Source: Lentisphaeria bacterium
Lineage (GTDB): Bacteria; Verrucomicrobiota; Lentisphaeria; Victivallales; Victivallaceae
Assembly (NCBI GenBank): GCA_018265615.1
Contig: JABLYX010000001.1
Location: 124,001-188,000 of the forward strand
DNA: 64,000 nucleotides
Reading direction: 5' to 3'
A program made the translations under genes and the position numbers. Positions 23,599 to 32,440 of this stretch are shown one piece after another; within the stretch, counting starts at the first letter, position 1, and each line of letters starts with the position of its first letter. Under the pieces are notes generated by a model that saw only the letters and a program-made list of their open reading frames with translations, had not been told where the DNA came from and made no database searches.

Positions 23599-24627
23599 TT
23601 ATCTCTCGGTGATCTCATATTGAAATCTGGATTCTTCCGGCACGGGCTCGCCCCGGAACATCCGCTGCAGGCACATGGCAGCCTGCCTGCCGAGTACTTC
23701 ACCGGGCGGCTGGCGGACGATCCCGCGGAAATCAGGAACCAGTTCAACATCAGAGGTTTCTCCTATCATAAACCAGTCCGGATATGGAATCCCGAATTTC
23801 CGGCAGATGCTGCGCGTAACGGTCAGTTTGTCGCTGTGGATATAGAAAGCATCCGGAAAAGCGCCGGCGGCGGCATATTCCCGAATGACGGTTTCAAATT
23901 CCCCGAGGTTGGCGATTTCGCGAATGTCCATCGGCACATGCTTTTCCGAAAAATATTGCCGGACGCCCTCCGCCTGCTCCCGGCAGACGGAATCGCACAT
24001 CATCCACAACGCGGAGCGGACACCGCGCCGGTGCATGATTGCCGCCATGTCGCGGCCTGCCTGCACGGTGTCCGGCAACAGTGCGGGAATCCGGCCGTAG
24101 GAGCTACCGACGGCAACTGCCGGGAGCCCTTCGTTCTTGAGCGTTTCAAGGGCAACGGCCAGGTTTTCACTGGGGAAAATAGCGATCAGCCCGTCAAGCT
24201 GCATAGATCTCAGTTCCAGGGAGATGTCCTCCGCACTGCCGGCATGCAGTGTGACGTGACGCACATAGCCGATGCCGGAAGTCACCGCGAAGCTGCAATA
24301 GGCGATCAGGCGGCACTCCGTGCGGCCATAGCACAGCATCCGGCCATCGCCGAATATGATTCCGATGATTTTCCGGCAGGGCTCCTCCGGATCGAAATTC
24401 AATACGCCGGGAACCGTATACACCGCCCTCCCCTGCTCTCCGGCAATCAGTCCTTCCTGGGTAAGCTTCCTCAATTCGCGTTTGACCGTACTCAGGGAAA
24501 TCCCGAACCGTTTCGCCATTTCCGAGGCGGAAGGCAGCATCGTCGCCTGCCGCGGAGCATGGTACAGCAGATCAACAACCATATGACGAATTCTCAATCC
24601 GACCGGAACCGCATCTCTTTTTGCCAT
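23599..24627 (-). CDS. GntR-HTH/LacI-type sensor transcriptional regulator
   Basis: 342 aa. The N-terminal GntR winged helix spans about residues 10-75 (MLPSASEMAKRFGISLSTVK followed by RELRKLTQEGLIAGEQG). The remainder is a periplasmic-binding-protein-like sensor domain as in LacI/AraR (IIGIIFGDGRM, LDGLIAIFPSE, RGVRSALWMMCD, PDAFYIHSDK). It probably binds a sugar and controls the adjacent GH20 gene, from which it is separated by about 110 bases on the same strand. Confidence 0.85.
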   Translation of the reverse strand: MAKRDAVPVGLRIRHMVVDLLYHAPRQATMLPSASEMAKRFGISLSTVKRELRKLTQEGLIAGEQGRAVYTVPGVLNFDPEEPCRKIIGIIFGDGRMLCYGRTECRLIAYCSFAVTSGIGYVRHVTLHAGSAEDISLELRSMQLDGLIAIFPSENLAVALETLKNEGLPAVAVGSSYGRIPALLPDTVQAGRDMAAIMHRRGVRSALWMMCDSVCREQAEGVRQYFSEKHVPMDIREIANLGEFETVIREYAAAGAFPDAFYIHSDKLTVTRSICRKFGIPYPDWFMIGETSDVELVPDFRGIVRQPPGEVLGRQAAMCLQRMFRGEPVPEESRFQYEITER

Positions 24628-24737
24628 AATTCAAAGCCCTTTATCTGGTGTCATGCCCTGGTTCAAATAATTATGATGTAAAAAACGCCGAATGTCAATA
24701 GCAAGACTGAAAAAAACATATTTTCCGGAATCCGCAT

Positions 24738-26216
24738 TTACACTTCTCCGAACGGCATAGGGGCAATCTGATGCTGTATACTGCCGAATTGGACATAAGA
24801 GCCGAGCCCGGCATCGTGCGTGACTTCCCGCAAGTGCCGGTTCAGGTATTCACGCCGGACGATGCCGGGATAAACTGGTGCGTCCGGATTCCACGCCGCC
24901 TCAGCCCCTGCCGCAAAGAGTGTTTCCAGATCGTGACTGCCGTGGGTTCGGGACCATGTGGTCTCCAACAGGCCGAAGAATCCGGATTCTGCCGCCAGAT
25001 GTCCCAGGCTTTCAATACCGCCCCGTTCCAACCAGGGGCAGACCAGCACATCGAAGCCTGCCTGCCGGAAAAAATGCGATGTCGGCCACTCCGGATCTTT
25101 CCCTTCCCGGGCGGGATCGCCGTATTGCCAGTCGCAGATGATGATATCCTGCGGCAGCTTCCGGTAAAGGTCGGCAAGGCCTGACGAAGAGTGGCCGCAT
25201 ACGATATAACCGTCCCACCGGGGATCATCCCGGCAGAGCAGCATGTCGTGCCACATCATTACACGGGCGCCTCGCCCGGCCAGCAGGCAGTGGAAATATT
25301 GCAGATGCCGGAGAAGCTTTTCCGGATATCCCGCCGAGCAGAGCGAACAGCTGCCGGCGTTGTATGCCTCATCACAGCCGATATGGAAAAACGGCGGTCT
25401 TCCGAATGCGTCATGCAATTCCAATACGATATCCTCCAGGTACTTCCGGGTGTGCGGATTGGAGATGCACCAGGTCCAGCCGTCCGGTTCGAACAGCGGA
25501 GCATACTCTGGATGCCGGTCCAGCAGCACATGTTTGCCGCTGCCGCAGCGTGATGCCGTCGCGTGTCCGAACAGGTTCATCTGCGGAATCAGCGTCACAC
25601 CCAACCGTGCGGCCAAAGCGGCCAGCCGGATAAAATCAGCCTTTTCCATCGCCGTTTCCTCCCAACAGAATTCGGGGTGGGATTCGAACCGGAAAACTCC
25701 CCAGGGTTCGATGATCGCATAATTGAACTTATAGTATGCTGCCAACCGGATATACTTCTCCATCTCCCATGTCGGAGTTTCAGGAAAGCAGCAGAGATGA
25801 ATGCCGCGAAACGGCAATGCGGGCGCATCCTCGACCGTTATGCAGGGCAGCTGCCAACCGGAAAGCGTCAGCACACCGCGCTCGGACTCAGCCAATTGCC
25901 GCATTGTTTTTACCGCGTTGAGCACTCCTCCGGGTGTGGACGCGGCGATTCCGCACTGATCCGGTTTTATGTCCAGTTGGTATCCATCGACAGGAATTTC
26001 CTGCCCTCCGTTTTTCCATGACAGCTCCGGGCGGATGCGCCAGTTGCCTGCGAATGCTTCATACAGCATGGCGGACGGTTCGGCTTTCCCGGCAGGGACG
26101 GTGATCTCCACCGGACAGCCTGCTGTCAGTTTGAATAAGCCGCGCCGTGACGGTTCGATTTTCCGAGGGGGCGGAATGATCCGGGATTTTACATACAGAT
26201 TGCTGTCGGCATTCAT
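24738..26216 (-). CDS. GH20-family beta-hexosaminidase-like enzyme
   Basis: 492 aa. An N-terminal GH20b-like domain (residues 1-125: RIIPPPRKIEPSRRGLF, GGVLNAVKTMRQL) precedes a TIM barrel starting FRGIHLCCFPE. The catalytic Asp-Glu pair is at about 281-282 in HIGCDEAY, where the family usually has HIGGDE; Gly-to-Cys is a modest change. MNLFGHATASR fits the usual barrel strand. There is no signal peptide, so it may act on imported oligosaccharides. Released N-acetylhexosamine could be the inducer of the neighbouring GntR regulator. GH20 is the best fit, but an atypical specificity is possible. Confidence 0.8.
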   Translation of the reverse strand: MNADSNLYVKSRIIPPPRKIEPSRRGLFKLTAGCPVEITVPAGKAEPSAMLYEAFAGNWRIRPELSWKNGGQEIPVDGYQLDIKPDQCGIAASTPGGVLNAVKTMRQLAESERGVLTLSGWQLPCITVEDAPALPFRGIHLCCFPETPTWEMEKYIRLAAYYKFNYAIIEPWGVFRFESHPEFCWEETAMEKADFIRLAALAARLGVTLIPQMNLFGHATASRCGSGKHVLLDRHPEYAPLFEPDGWTWCISNPHTRKYLEDIVLELHDAFGRPPFFHIGCDEAYNAGSCSLCSAGYPEKLLRHLQYFHCLLAGRGARVMMWHDMLLCRDDPRWDGYIVCGHSSSGLADLYRKLPQDIIICDWQYGDPAREGKDPEWPTSHFFRQAGFDVLVCPWLERGGIESLGHLAAESGFFGLLETTWSRTHGSHDLETLFAAGAEAAWNPDAPVYPGIVRREYLNRHLREVTHDAGLGSYVQFGSIQHQIAPMPFGEV

Positions 26217-26560
26217 AGGAGGTCAGCCCTTAAACTGGTATCGCAACTTGGGTCATTGCTGTTATTTTATCACAGTTCCACAGAAATGTCAATCATAGAT
26301 CGAAAGAGAAAATACAAATTCATTCAGCGGCATACCCTGATGTAAAATCCGGCTGCGGGAACCATCGGTTGCCGACATGCGACAGGCATTGAATACGAGA
26401 CCGGAAAAAGTTCTGCGGCAGAACCGGGATGACGAACGGCCCTCCTGAAAAAGCGGTGAATCCGAGAAAAAATGAGAAATGAGGGAAAAAACGGTCCGGA
26501 TAGATCTTGTATTTCCCCGAATGACGGTTATATTAGGAACGTTTCAAGTGAGAAACATAT
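26217..26560. other. Intergenic region between GH20 gene and tRNA-Pro
   Basis: No coding frame is convincing. The left part should carry the leftward GH20 promoter. The right part carries the tRNA promoter: TTGTAT (26507-26512), 16-base spacer, TATATT (26529-26534), placing transcription start about 20 bases before the tRNA. Confidence 0.45.
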
Positions 26561-26639
26561 CGGGATATAGCGCAGTCTGGTCTAGCGCGTTTGACTGGGG
26601 GTCAAAAGGTCGAGAGTTCAAATCTCTCTATCCCGACCA
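26561..26639 (+). tRNA. tRNA-Pro (anticodon GGG)
   Basis: The cloverleaf can be drawn by eye. Acceptor stem is CGGGATA/TATCCCG, the D arm is GCGC...GCGC, and the anticodon stem is TTTGA/TCAAA with loop CTGGGGG (anticodon GGG). The T arm is GAGAG-TTCAAAT-CTCTC, with encoded CCA at 26637-26639. A terminator follows 12 bases later. Confidence 0.93.
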
Positions 26640-26650
26640 TTTGTGGTAGC

Positions 26651-26700
26651 AACGACTTTTGAGGCAGATCTTTTGGGACTCGCTCAAAAGTCGTTTTTTT
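26651..26700 (+). terminator. Rho-independent terminator of tRNA-Pro
   Basis: A perfect 13-bp stem, AACGACTTTTGAG (26651-26663) and CTCAAAAGTCGTT (26683-26695), is followed by a run of T. Loop of 19 bases. Confidence 0.85.
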
Positions 26701-27020
26701 GCATCATTTTCACTGTGTCATGCAATTATACTTGAATAGGCGCAGTGTTGTTCAAATTAGTCCCGGGGCCCGCGATTTCAATTTGCGCGTGGACGGTGTG
26801 AGCTGAAAAAAATCGATATGTCTGCTAACCGGTTTCTCCGGCGTATTGTACCAGTTGCGCCAAAGTCCTTCACGCTTCAGAATACTGAAAAAACGCATGG
26901 TCGTGCGGCGTTTCAGGATGCGATCCAAAGTAATTCCGGCATCAGTAAACCCGGAAGAAGTATACCTGATCGCCGGCGACATTGCTCTCAGTCCGCCCTT
27001 CACCCGGACGAACTCCCGGC

Positions 27021-27280
27021 TCAAACCGCCGGGTTGATACGCAGAATCCGGATGGCGGACCGGACGATTTTACCCCAGAATTCTCCCCGCCATCGTCCAT
27101 CGGCGTCTTCATGATTACGGAAGGAGCGGACCAGTTTCCCATAATCGACTTTTTTGAGCCTGTTTTCGGTGGTGAGCCGGATCGCCTTACTCTACCATTG
27201 AGCGTGACGGATCCTGCCGGGAGGGCGAGCAACAGATCTCTGGACATAAATCGGATTCCTGTTCTGATGTTAATGGGCAA
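27021..27280 (-). pseudogene. GH127-like (DUF1680) glycosidase fragment
   Basis: Read in two frames, the minus strand gives ...LLLALPAGSVTLNGRV, then after a shift IRLTTENRLKKVDYGKLV and RWRGEFWGKIVRSAIRI, ending at a stop after RINPAV. The EFWGK core with an upstream ENR..K.DY.KLV block resembles the N-terminal part of GH127-type beta-L-arabinofuranosidases. Only about 85 residues of a family of 600 or more are left, with a frameshift and a stop. The stretch down to 26750 may be further debris. Lies directly downstream of a truncated pseudopilin. Confidence 0.5.
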
Positions 27281-27290
27281 TCATGAATGT

Positions 27291-27551
27291 TTAATTTTCC
27301 GGCGGGATGCAGGCCAGTTCTTCTCCCGGGGCAAAGTTCTCAACCGGCTCAAGAAAGTCGTCCACCACAGTAAATAATCGGCGCGGATTCGGAAGGGGGC
27401 CCACGGACGCGGAAATTTGTTTGAGATTGTTAATGCATGAAATTGCACGCCCCCTGCTTCTTGCCGCATTCAGCGCAGGCAGAAGCAAGGCTGCAAGAAC
27501 AGCGATGATGGCAATTACAACCAGAAGTTCTATAAGCATGAATTTTCTCAT
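27291..27551 (-). pseudogene. Truncated type II pseudopilin
   Basis: 86 aa: MRKFMLIELLVVIAIIAVLA, then ALLLPALNAARSRGRAISCI and NNLKQISASVG, after which the sequence is short and ends at PPEN. The C-terminal body and the ADGH-type motif of the family are missing. F-to-M replaces the usual FTLIE start (FMLIE). Placed just upstream of the GH127-like fragment, repeating the pseudopilin-hydrolase order seen elsewhere in the window. Confidence 0.75.
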
Positions 27552-27743
27552 CTGTTCTTCTCCTTATGATTTTCATCGATCTCTGCTTACCTCAACTTGG
27601 AATCAGCTGATCTTCCTGTTGTTTATTATACAGCAAAAGACCAAACAGACAACGTCTTGCACTGATAAAATGACGAAAGAAAACGAAAGATGAATTGTAT
27701 TTTCAGAAGAAAGATGCATAGTTACGGAAGAAAGGAATTCATT

Positions 27744-28722
27744 ATGACTGGGAAAGTCACGATCGACGATCTTGCCCGGGAAGCCGACTGCTCCCCGACC
27801 CAGATATCACGCACACTCAACGGCAGGCCGGGAGTTGCGCCCGAAATGCGCACCCGGATCCTTGCGGCGGCAAAACGGCTGAATTACCGCAATATGGCAA
27901 ATAATCATCAGATCCGGGTTGCGGTTGTGATCTCTCAACTCAGCGGAAAATTCTCCTCCCGTCTGCTTCAGAACGTCATGAATGCGGCCTTTGAGCTTGG
28001 CTGGATCTGCCTGTTCTTCGATGAGCGCCGCCTTGACACCCTTGATTATTTTCTCTTCGACGGCGTCATTTCTTCGGTCAGCGACCGGAAATGGGTTCAA
28101 AAGTGGGTAAAGGAACGGAATCAGCCTCTGGTCATGCTGAATTCTTACGGTTTATCGTTCGATCACGTCTGTTCTGTTGATCCGGGACGTGATGATGAGG
28201 CCGAGCTTGTACTCCGGCATTTGAAGTCGCTGGGGCACCGGAAAATCGCCCGCGTTCATTTTGTTGACACCGGAGAGGAAAATTATCATCGTGGAGAAAA
28301 GGAATTTCTGGATGCCGCTGCCCGGCTCAACCTGGGCGACTCGGCCCGGAACTTTCAATTTACCCGCCCGATGACGCATGAGGACGGACTCCGGTTCGTT
28401 CTGTCACAGAATTTCACCGCGATTTACATGATTCATCAGAATCTGGCGGCTCTTTCTGCGGAAATCATTCAGAATGCCGGATATCGGATCCCGGAAGATG
28501 TTTCACTGGTGACGTATGAGGTTCAGAATATTTCCAGGTTCCTTTCTCCGCCCCATACAACGATTGACTTCGACTACCACTCTTGCCCGCCGGGCATTGG
28601 ATGAACTGCGCCTGCGGATGCCCGGTAAAGCATCGGGCGGCGAATCAATTCAGATTCCGAACATCCTCACCGTTCGCGGTTCAACCGGGCCATGTCCGGC
28701 AAGGGCGATGATTCCTCATTGA
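27744..28722 (+). pseudogene. LacI-family regulator with C-terminal frameshift
   Basis: From the ATG at 27744 the HTH is intact (VTIDDLAREADCSPTQISRT, then LNGRPGVAPEMRTRIL), and so is most of the sensor domain. Near 28576 the frame breaks. The first frame ends 28604 with nonsense (HSCPPGIG), while the next frame continues the family ending: TTLARRALDELRLRMPGKAS and IQIPNILTVRGSTG. A single-base deletion in a real gene or a sequencing error would explain it. The natural end would be at about 28722. It probably once controlled neighbouring carbohydrate genes now decayed. Confidence 0.75.
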
Positions 28723-29015
28723 CCCGATTGTCGCAGAAAGGAACGAAGCGTCGGACATATTCATGTGGAAGTCGTGTGGTCGATCTTTTCCATCTATTCC
28801 GATTTTTTCAGGATCATTCTCGGGCGAATTTCGGCTCAAGGCAGAGCCGGCCTGCCAAAACTTGAAACTCTTGTTTCAGTATTGCATATTCTGTCGAAAC
28901 GGCTCCTGACGAAATCAACTTGCTGATAGATATCGATTTCTGCATTCCGAACAGGCGATCAAACACCGGCAGCGGCGGCAGCAGGCTCCCGGCCTGTCTG
29001 AACTGAAGTCAAAAA
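28723..29015. other. Intergenic stretch after the frameshifted LacI gene
   Basis: About 290 bases. No gene, repeat or convincing terminator seen; the sequence looks like non-functional remnant. Confidence 0.4.
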
Positions 29016-30587
29016 TCAGGCAGGAATGTAACGAAATGATGTAATCATCGGACAGAGCATTTCGATGTTCCGGAGACGGCGGTTTTCGCCAGTCTCGGCA
29101 CTGACGGCCACGTGATCCATGATCAGTCCCCGGATGTTCCATGCCAGGAGACCGCCTTTTCCGCGGGCGCGGATATTTTTCAGATGAATGTTCTCCAAAG
29201 GGCATTCGGGCAGCCCGGCCAGGTAAACGGCGTTGCCGGTGCGGGTTTCCAGAGAGATGTTCTCGAAGAAAATGTCGCGGATCCGCGGGGTTCCCTCATC
29301 GACCGGCTCTTCCGCATTCATATCCGGATCATCGGTGCTGTAGTATTGATCCACGTAGAGCGCCCCGCGAAACCAGCGGCAGTCACTGTAATGCATGTCG
29401 GAATTGAACAGCGTGCAATTTTCATAACGAATGTTTTCTATCAGGCCGCCTCGGCCGCGCGGCGCTTTCAGGCTCGCAATGCTGTAGACGTTTTCAAACC
29501 GGCACTCCCTGACCAGTACATTTCGCACCCCGCCGGACATTTCGCTGCCGATCGCGACCCCGAAGCCGCTCAGGAAAAGGCAGTCGGTAATCCGGATGTT
29601 TTCCGACGGAATTCCGGCCCTCCGCCCCTCGGCCCCGCGCCCGGATTTGATGGCGATGCAATCATCCCCGCTGCTGATGACGCAGTGAAAAATGAACAGG
29701 TCCGAGACGGAGTCGGGGTCGATTCCATCCGCATTGGCGATGCCGTAGAAGCGGCCGAACGCATCGTACTTTGTGTCGATCCTGATTCCGTTGATGCTGA
29801 CATGCCGGCAATATATCAGATGCAGACACCAGGAAGGCGATTGCCGCAGATGGATTCCCGCCAGGTAGAGGTGTTCCACGTTGCGCAGGCAGATGCAGCG
29901 TCCCCGGCATCCCCTGCCCTCCCGCTCCTCGGCGGCCTTCAGCCGGACGCCGTTGGCGTCGATCGTCCCCGGGCCTGATATGGTGATATGTTCCAGGCGG
30001 CAACCGGGAGAAACGGGCGTATTCAGCAGGCTGGCATATCCCGGCTGGACATACCCCTCCCACGGATAATCGAATACCGGATAGTCCGCCGGATCCGGGC
30101 TGCCGAGCAGAACTCCATCCTCTTCGATATACAGCGTCATATTGCTTTTCAGGAACAGGGCGCCGGTCAGGAACACGCCTTTCGGGACAATCACGGTCCC
30201 TCCCGCGGGGCAACACTCTATGGCTCGCTGAATCGCGGCGGTATTGAGCGTCCTGCCGTCACCGGACGCGCCGAACCCGGTGATGTCGAGCCCGGGGGAT
30301 TCCGGCAGCGTCCGCACACGCAGGCCGGAGCTGCGCGGGAGGAGCTCCCCATCCCTTGCGATTGCGGCGATCTGCACCAGGTACTCCGTGCCGCATTCCA
30401 GCCCGCGCAGCGTGATGTCCGCCGTACCGGAAAAGGCCGAGAGTTCCCCGTTGAGATAAACCTGATAACCCAGAATGTTCTCCGCCTGTTCCGGCCTGTC
30501 CCAGACAAGCGCGACCGCATGCGGAGTCCGCGCCGCCGGAGGCACCATGAGGTTTCGAACGACCATGCCATCCGCTTCGTATTCCAT
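29016..30587 (-). CDS. GH28-family polygalacturonase-like enzyme with N-terminal fibronectin-III domain
   Basis: 523 aa from the ATG at 30587 (AGGAAAGG site). Residues about 8-95 form a fibronectin-III-like domain (ALVWDRPEQAENILGYQVYL). Then comes the GH28 beta-helix starting DITGFGASGDGRTLNTAAIQ. Catalytic motifs are NADGIDPDSV, SGDDCIAIKSG and SLKAPRGRGG, which corresponds to RIK. The usual GHG motif reads GFGVAIGSE, so the His is replaced by Phe. No signal peptide, so it is likely intracellular and acting on galacturonide oligomers. An operator candidate lies 30 bases upstream. Confidence 0.9.
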   Translation of the reverse strand: MEYEADGMVVRNLMVPPAARTPHAVALVWDRPEQAENILGYQVYLNGELSAFSGTADITLRGLECGTEYLVQIAAIARDGELLPRSSGLRVRTLPESPGLDITGFGASGDGRTLNTAAIQRAIECCPAGGTVIVPKGVFLTGALFLKSNMTLYIEEDGVLLGSPDPADYPVFDYPWEGYVQPGYASLLNTPVSPGCRLEHITISGPGTIDANGVRLKAAEEREGRGCRGRCICLRNVEHLYLAGIHLRQSPSWCLHLIYCRHVSINGIRIDTKYDAFGRFYGIANADGIDPDSVSDLFIFHCVISSGDDCIAIKSGRGAEGRRAGIPSENIRITDCLFLSGFGVAIGSEMSGGVRNVLVRECRFENVYSIASLKAPRGRGGLIENIRYENCTLFNSDMHYSDCRWFRGALYVDQYYSTDDPDMNAEEPVDEGTPRIRDIFFENISLETRTGNAVYLAGLPECPLENIHLKNIRARGKGGLLAWNIRGLIMDHVAVSAETGENRRLRNIEMLCPMITSFRYIPA

Positions 30588-30616
30588 GCTTCCGCGCCTT
30601 TCCTGTTGTTTGAATA

Positions 30617-30632
30617 ATGTACGATACATGTA
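30617..30632 (-). promoter_or_regulatory. Candidate LacI operator upstream of GH28
   Basis: ATGTACGATACATGTA contains the perfect inverted repeat ATGTA-CGA-TACAT. It differs at two of 16 positions from the site before the first PL11 gene (33762). It lies 30 bases before the leftward GH28 start. Confidence 0.5.
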
Positions 30633-30896
30633 GAATATATATCGCGGCTTGCAAAACACAAGCGTTTAAACTGCAGAATGAAAGAAATTCAACGATTGCC
30701 GTCAGATGGGAAATCACGGAATACCCGGGAACCCGGCATTGGGCGGACCGTCTCCCGCCGCCTTAAATAAAATGACATTCCTGCATTATTGCAATTTATT
30801 TATTTAAAATATGTTGCATTGGCTTCTCCTGCCGTTCCGCGGCTCCGTTTTTCCGGATGGTGATTCAAGAAAAATCATTTTTTTTCGAATCCCCTC

Positions 30897-30941
30897 TTGA
30901 CATGGACAATGAAGTGGGGTATAATTATGTATGAAGACATG
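30897..30941 (+). promoter_or_regulatory. Consensus sigma-70 promoter plus operator candidate for the pectin operon
   Basis: TTGACA (30897-30902), 17-base spacer, TATAAT (30920-30925): a perfect match to the housekeeping consensus. Immediately downstream, ATGTATGAAGACATG (30927-30941) shares ATGTAYGA and ACATG with the other candidate operators, placed over the transcription start, where a repressor would block initiation. It would give a leader of about 120 bases to the pseudopilin at 31053. Confidence 0.7.
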
Positions 30942-31052
30942 AAAAATACAAGAAACATGACAATGCGGACGATGGTCCGGGATTCCAGAAAGCTTTTTCA
31001 CCAGTTTTAATGAGAGTGTCGCCCGAAAACAAAACAGAATGGAGGACGCGCC

Positions 31053-31676
31053 ATGAGGCATTCGACAGGAAACCGGTACAATTTCACATTGATAGAGCTG
31101 CTCGTCGTGATTGCGATCATCGCGATTCTGGCCAGCATGCTTCTCCCGGCGTTGAATCAGGCGCGCCTCCGGGGCAAATCGGCCCAGTGCACAGGGAGGC
31201 TGAAGCAGATGGGAATGGTTTTCCTCTATTATGCCGCCGACAACGGCGACTGGATTCACTGCAAGCCCATGGGCGGGGCCGGCTCGGACAACCACTGGGC
31301 GAATGAAACCTCCCCGGGCTGGTACTGGAGCTATCTGGCGAAAGAGAACAGGGGTATCCGGAAATTCCGCAGCTGCCCGTTAGTGGACAGTTCCGGCGTC
31401 TATAATTACGGCTATAACAATTACCTGAAATTCAAGCTGGCGAAGATTTCGCGCCCCGGCGAATGGATCAGCCTCGTTGATATCTCGGGAATCGCCGGCA
31501 GCACTTACTGGGATTACAACCCGTACAACCGGAAATATGTCCCGCAGATCGCCACGCGCCACTCACAGGGAGCCAATGCCCTCTTTGCCGACGGGCATGT
31601 CGAACATAAGCGGCAGCAATGGCTTGCCAATGATGAAAACCACAAGAGGTCATTCCTCTGCGGATATGACAAGTGA
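31053..31676 (+). CDS. Type II secretion-like pseudopilin (prepilin N-terminal methylation domain)
   Basis: 207 aa. Prepilin peptidase site and N-helix: NRYNFTLIELLVVIAIIAIL, with Glu at mature position 5, followed by LPALNQARLRGKSAQCTGRL. The globular part ends with the family's terminal motif ANALFADGHVEH. Such proteins are processed by prepilin peptidase and anchored in the inner membrane or assembled in a pseudopilus. It is the first gene after the consensus promoter and 22 bases before a secreted acetylesterase, so the two are co-transcribed. GGAGG precedes the ATG. Confidence 0.9.
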   Translation: MRHSTGNRYNFTLIELLVVIAIIAILASMLLPALNQARLRGKSAQCTGRLKQMGMVFLYYAADNGDWIHCKPMGGAGSDNHWANETSPGWYWSYLAKENRGIRKFRSCPLVDSSGVYNYGYNNYLKFKLAKISRPGEWISLVDISGIAGSTYWDYNPYNRKYVPQIATRHSQGANALFADGHVEHKRQQWLANDENHKRSFLCGYDK

Positions 31677-31698
31677 CAAAAAGAAAGGGACTTTACTG

Positions 31699-32409
31699 AT
31701 GAAAGCGATTTTCGCGGCAGCCGCGCTGCTTTTCGGCGGCCTCGTCCTCAATGCGGCCGATATCTATCTGGCGGGCGATTCGACCATGTGTGATTGGGGC
31801 GCGAAATATGCGCCCCAACAGGGGTGGGGACACCGGCTGCCGGAATTCTGCGCCGATGGAGTAAATGTCGTCAATTTCGCCCAGGGCGGGCGCAGCGTCA
31901 AGTCGTTCCGGGCGGACAAGGGCCGCTGGGAGGCGCTGCTGGGGAAACTGAAGGAAGGTGATTTCGTCATCATCCAGTTCGGCATCAATGACTCCAATAA
32001 GAAGGACAAAAGCCGCTACGCCAACCACCGCAGTGAATTCAAGGAGCTGCTGACCGACTGCGTCCGGGAGGTCCGGGAGAAGAACGCCGTTCCCGTGCTG
32101 GCCACCCCGATCGTGCGCTGGGCGTTCAAAGAGGACGGGAAAAGCCTCTACAACGGCACTCACGGCGCCTATTCCTCCGCCATGCGCGAGGTCGCCCGGA
32201 CGGAAAGTGTGTCGCTGGTCGACCTGAATGCAATCGGACAGAAGGAGCTCCTCGCGCAGGGGCCGGAGGCGACCAGGGGATTTTACATGGTCTCCACCGG
32301 CAAGAAAGACAATCTGCATCTCACCGGAGACGGCGCGAAAGCCTACGCGGAATGGTTCGTCAAGTCGGCGAAAGAGCAGAAGCTGCCGTTGGAAAAATGC
32401 TTCAGGTAA
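31699..32409 (+). CDS. SGNH-type rhamnogalacturonan acetylesterase (CE12-like), secreted
   Basis: 236 aa from the ATG at 31699. Signal peptide MKAIFAAAALLFGGLVLNAA. SGNH blocks are: I with catalytic Ser in YLAGDSTMCDW, II Gly in NFAQGGRSVKSF, III Asn in IQFGINDSNK, V with Asp/His in DNLHLTGDGAKAY. This is the CE12 pattern; these enzymes remove acetyl groups from rhamnogalacturonan backbones so that PL11 enzymes can cut. Second gene of the operon starting at 31053. Confidence 0.9.
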   Translation: MKAIFAAAALLFGGLVLNAADIYLAGDSTMCDWGAKYAPQQGWGHRLPEFCADGVNVVNFAQGGRSVKSFRADKGRWEALLGKLKEGDFVIIQFGINDSNKKDKSRYANHRSEFKELLTDCVREVREKNAVPVLATPIVRWAFKEDGKSLYNGTHGAYSSAMREVARTESVSLVDLNAIGQKELLAQGPEATRGFYMVSTGKKDNLHLTGDGAKAYAEWFVKSAKEQKLPLEKCFR

Positions 32410-32440
32410 GAGAGTGAGCGTAAAAATGACCGGAGGTCAT

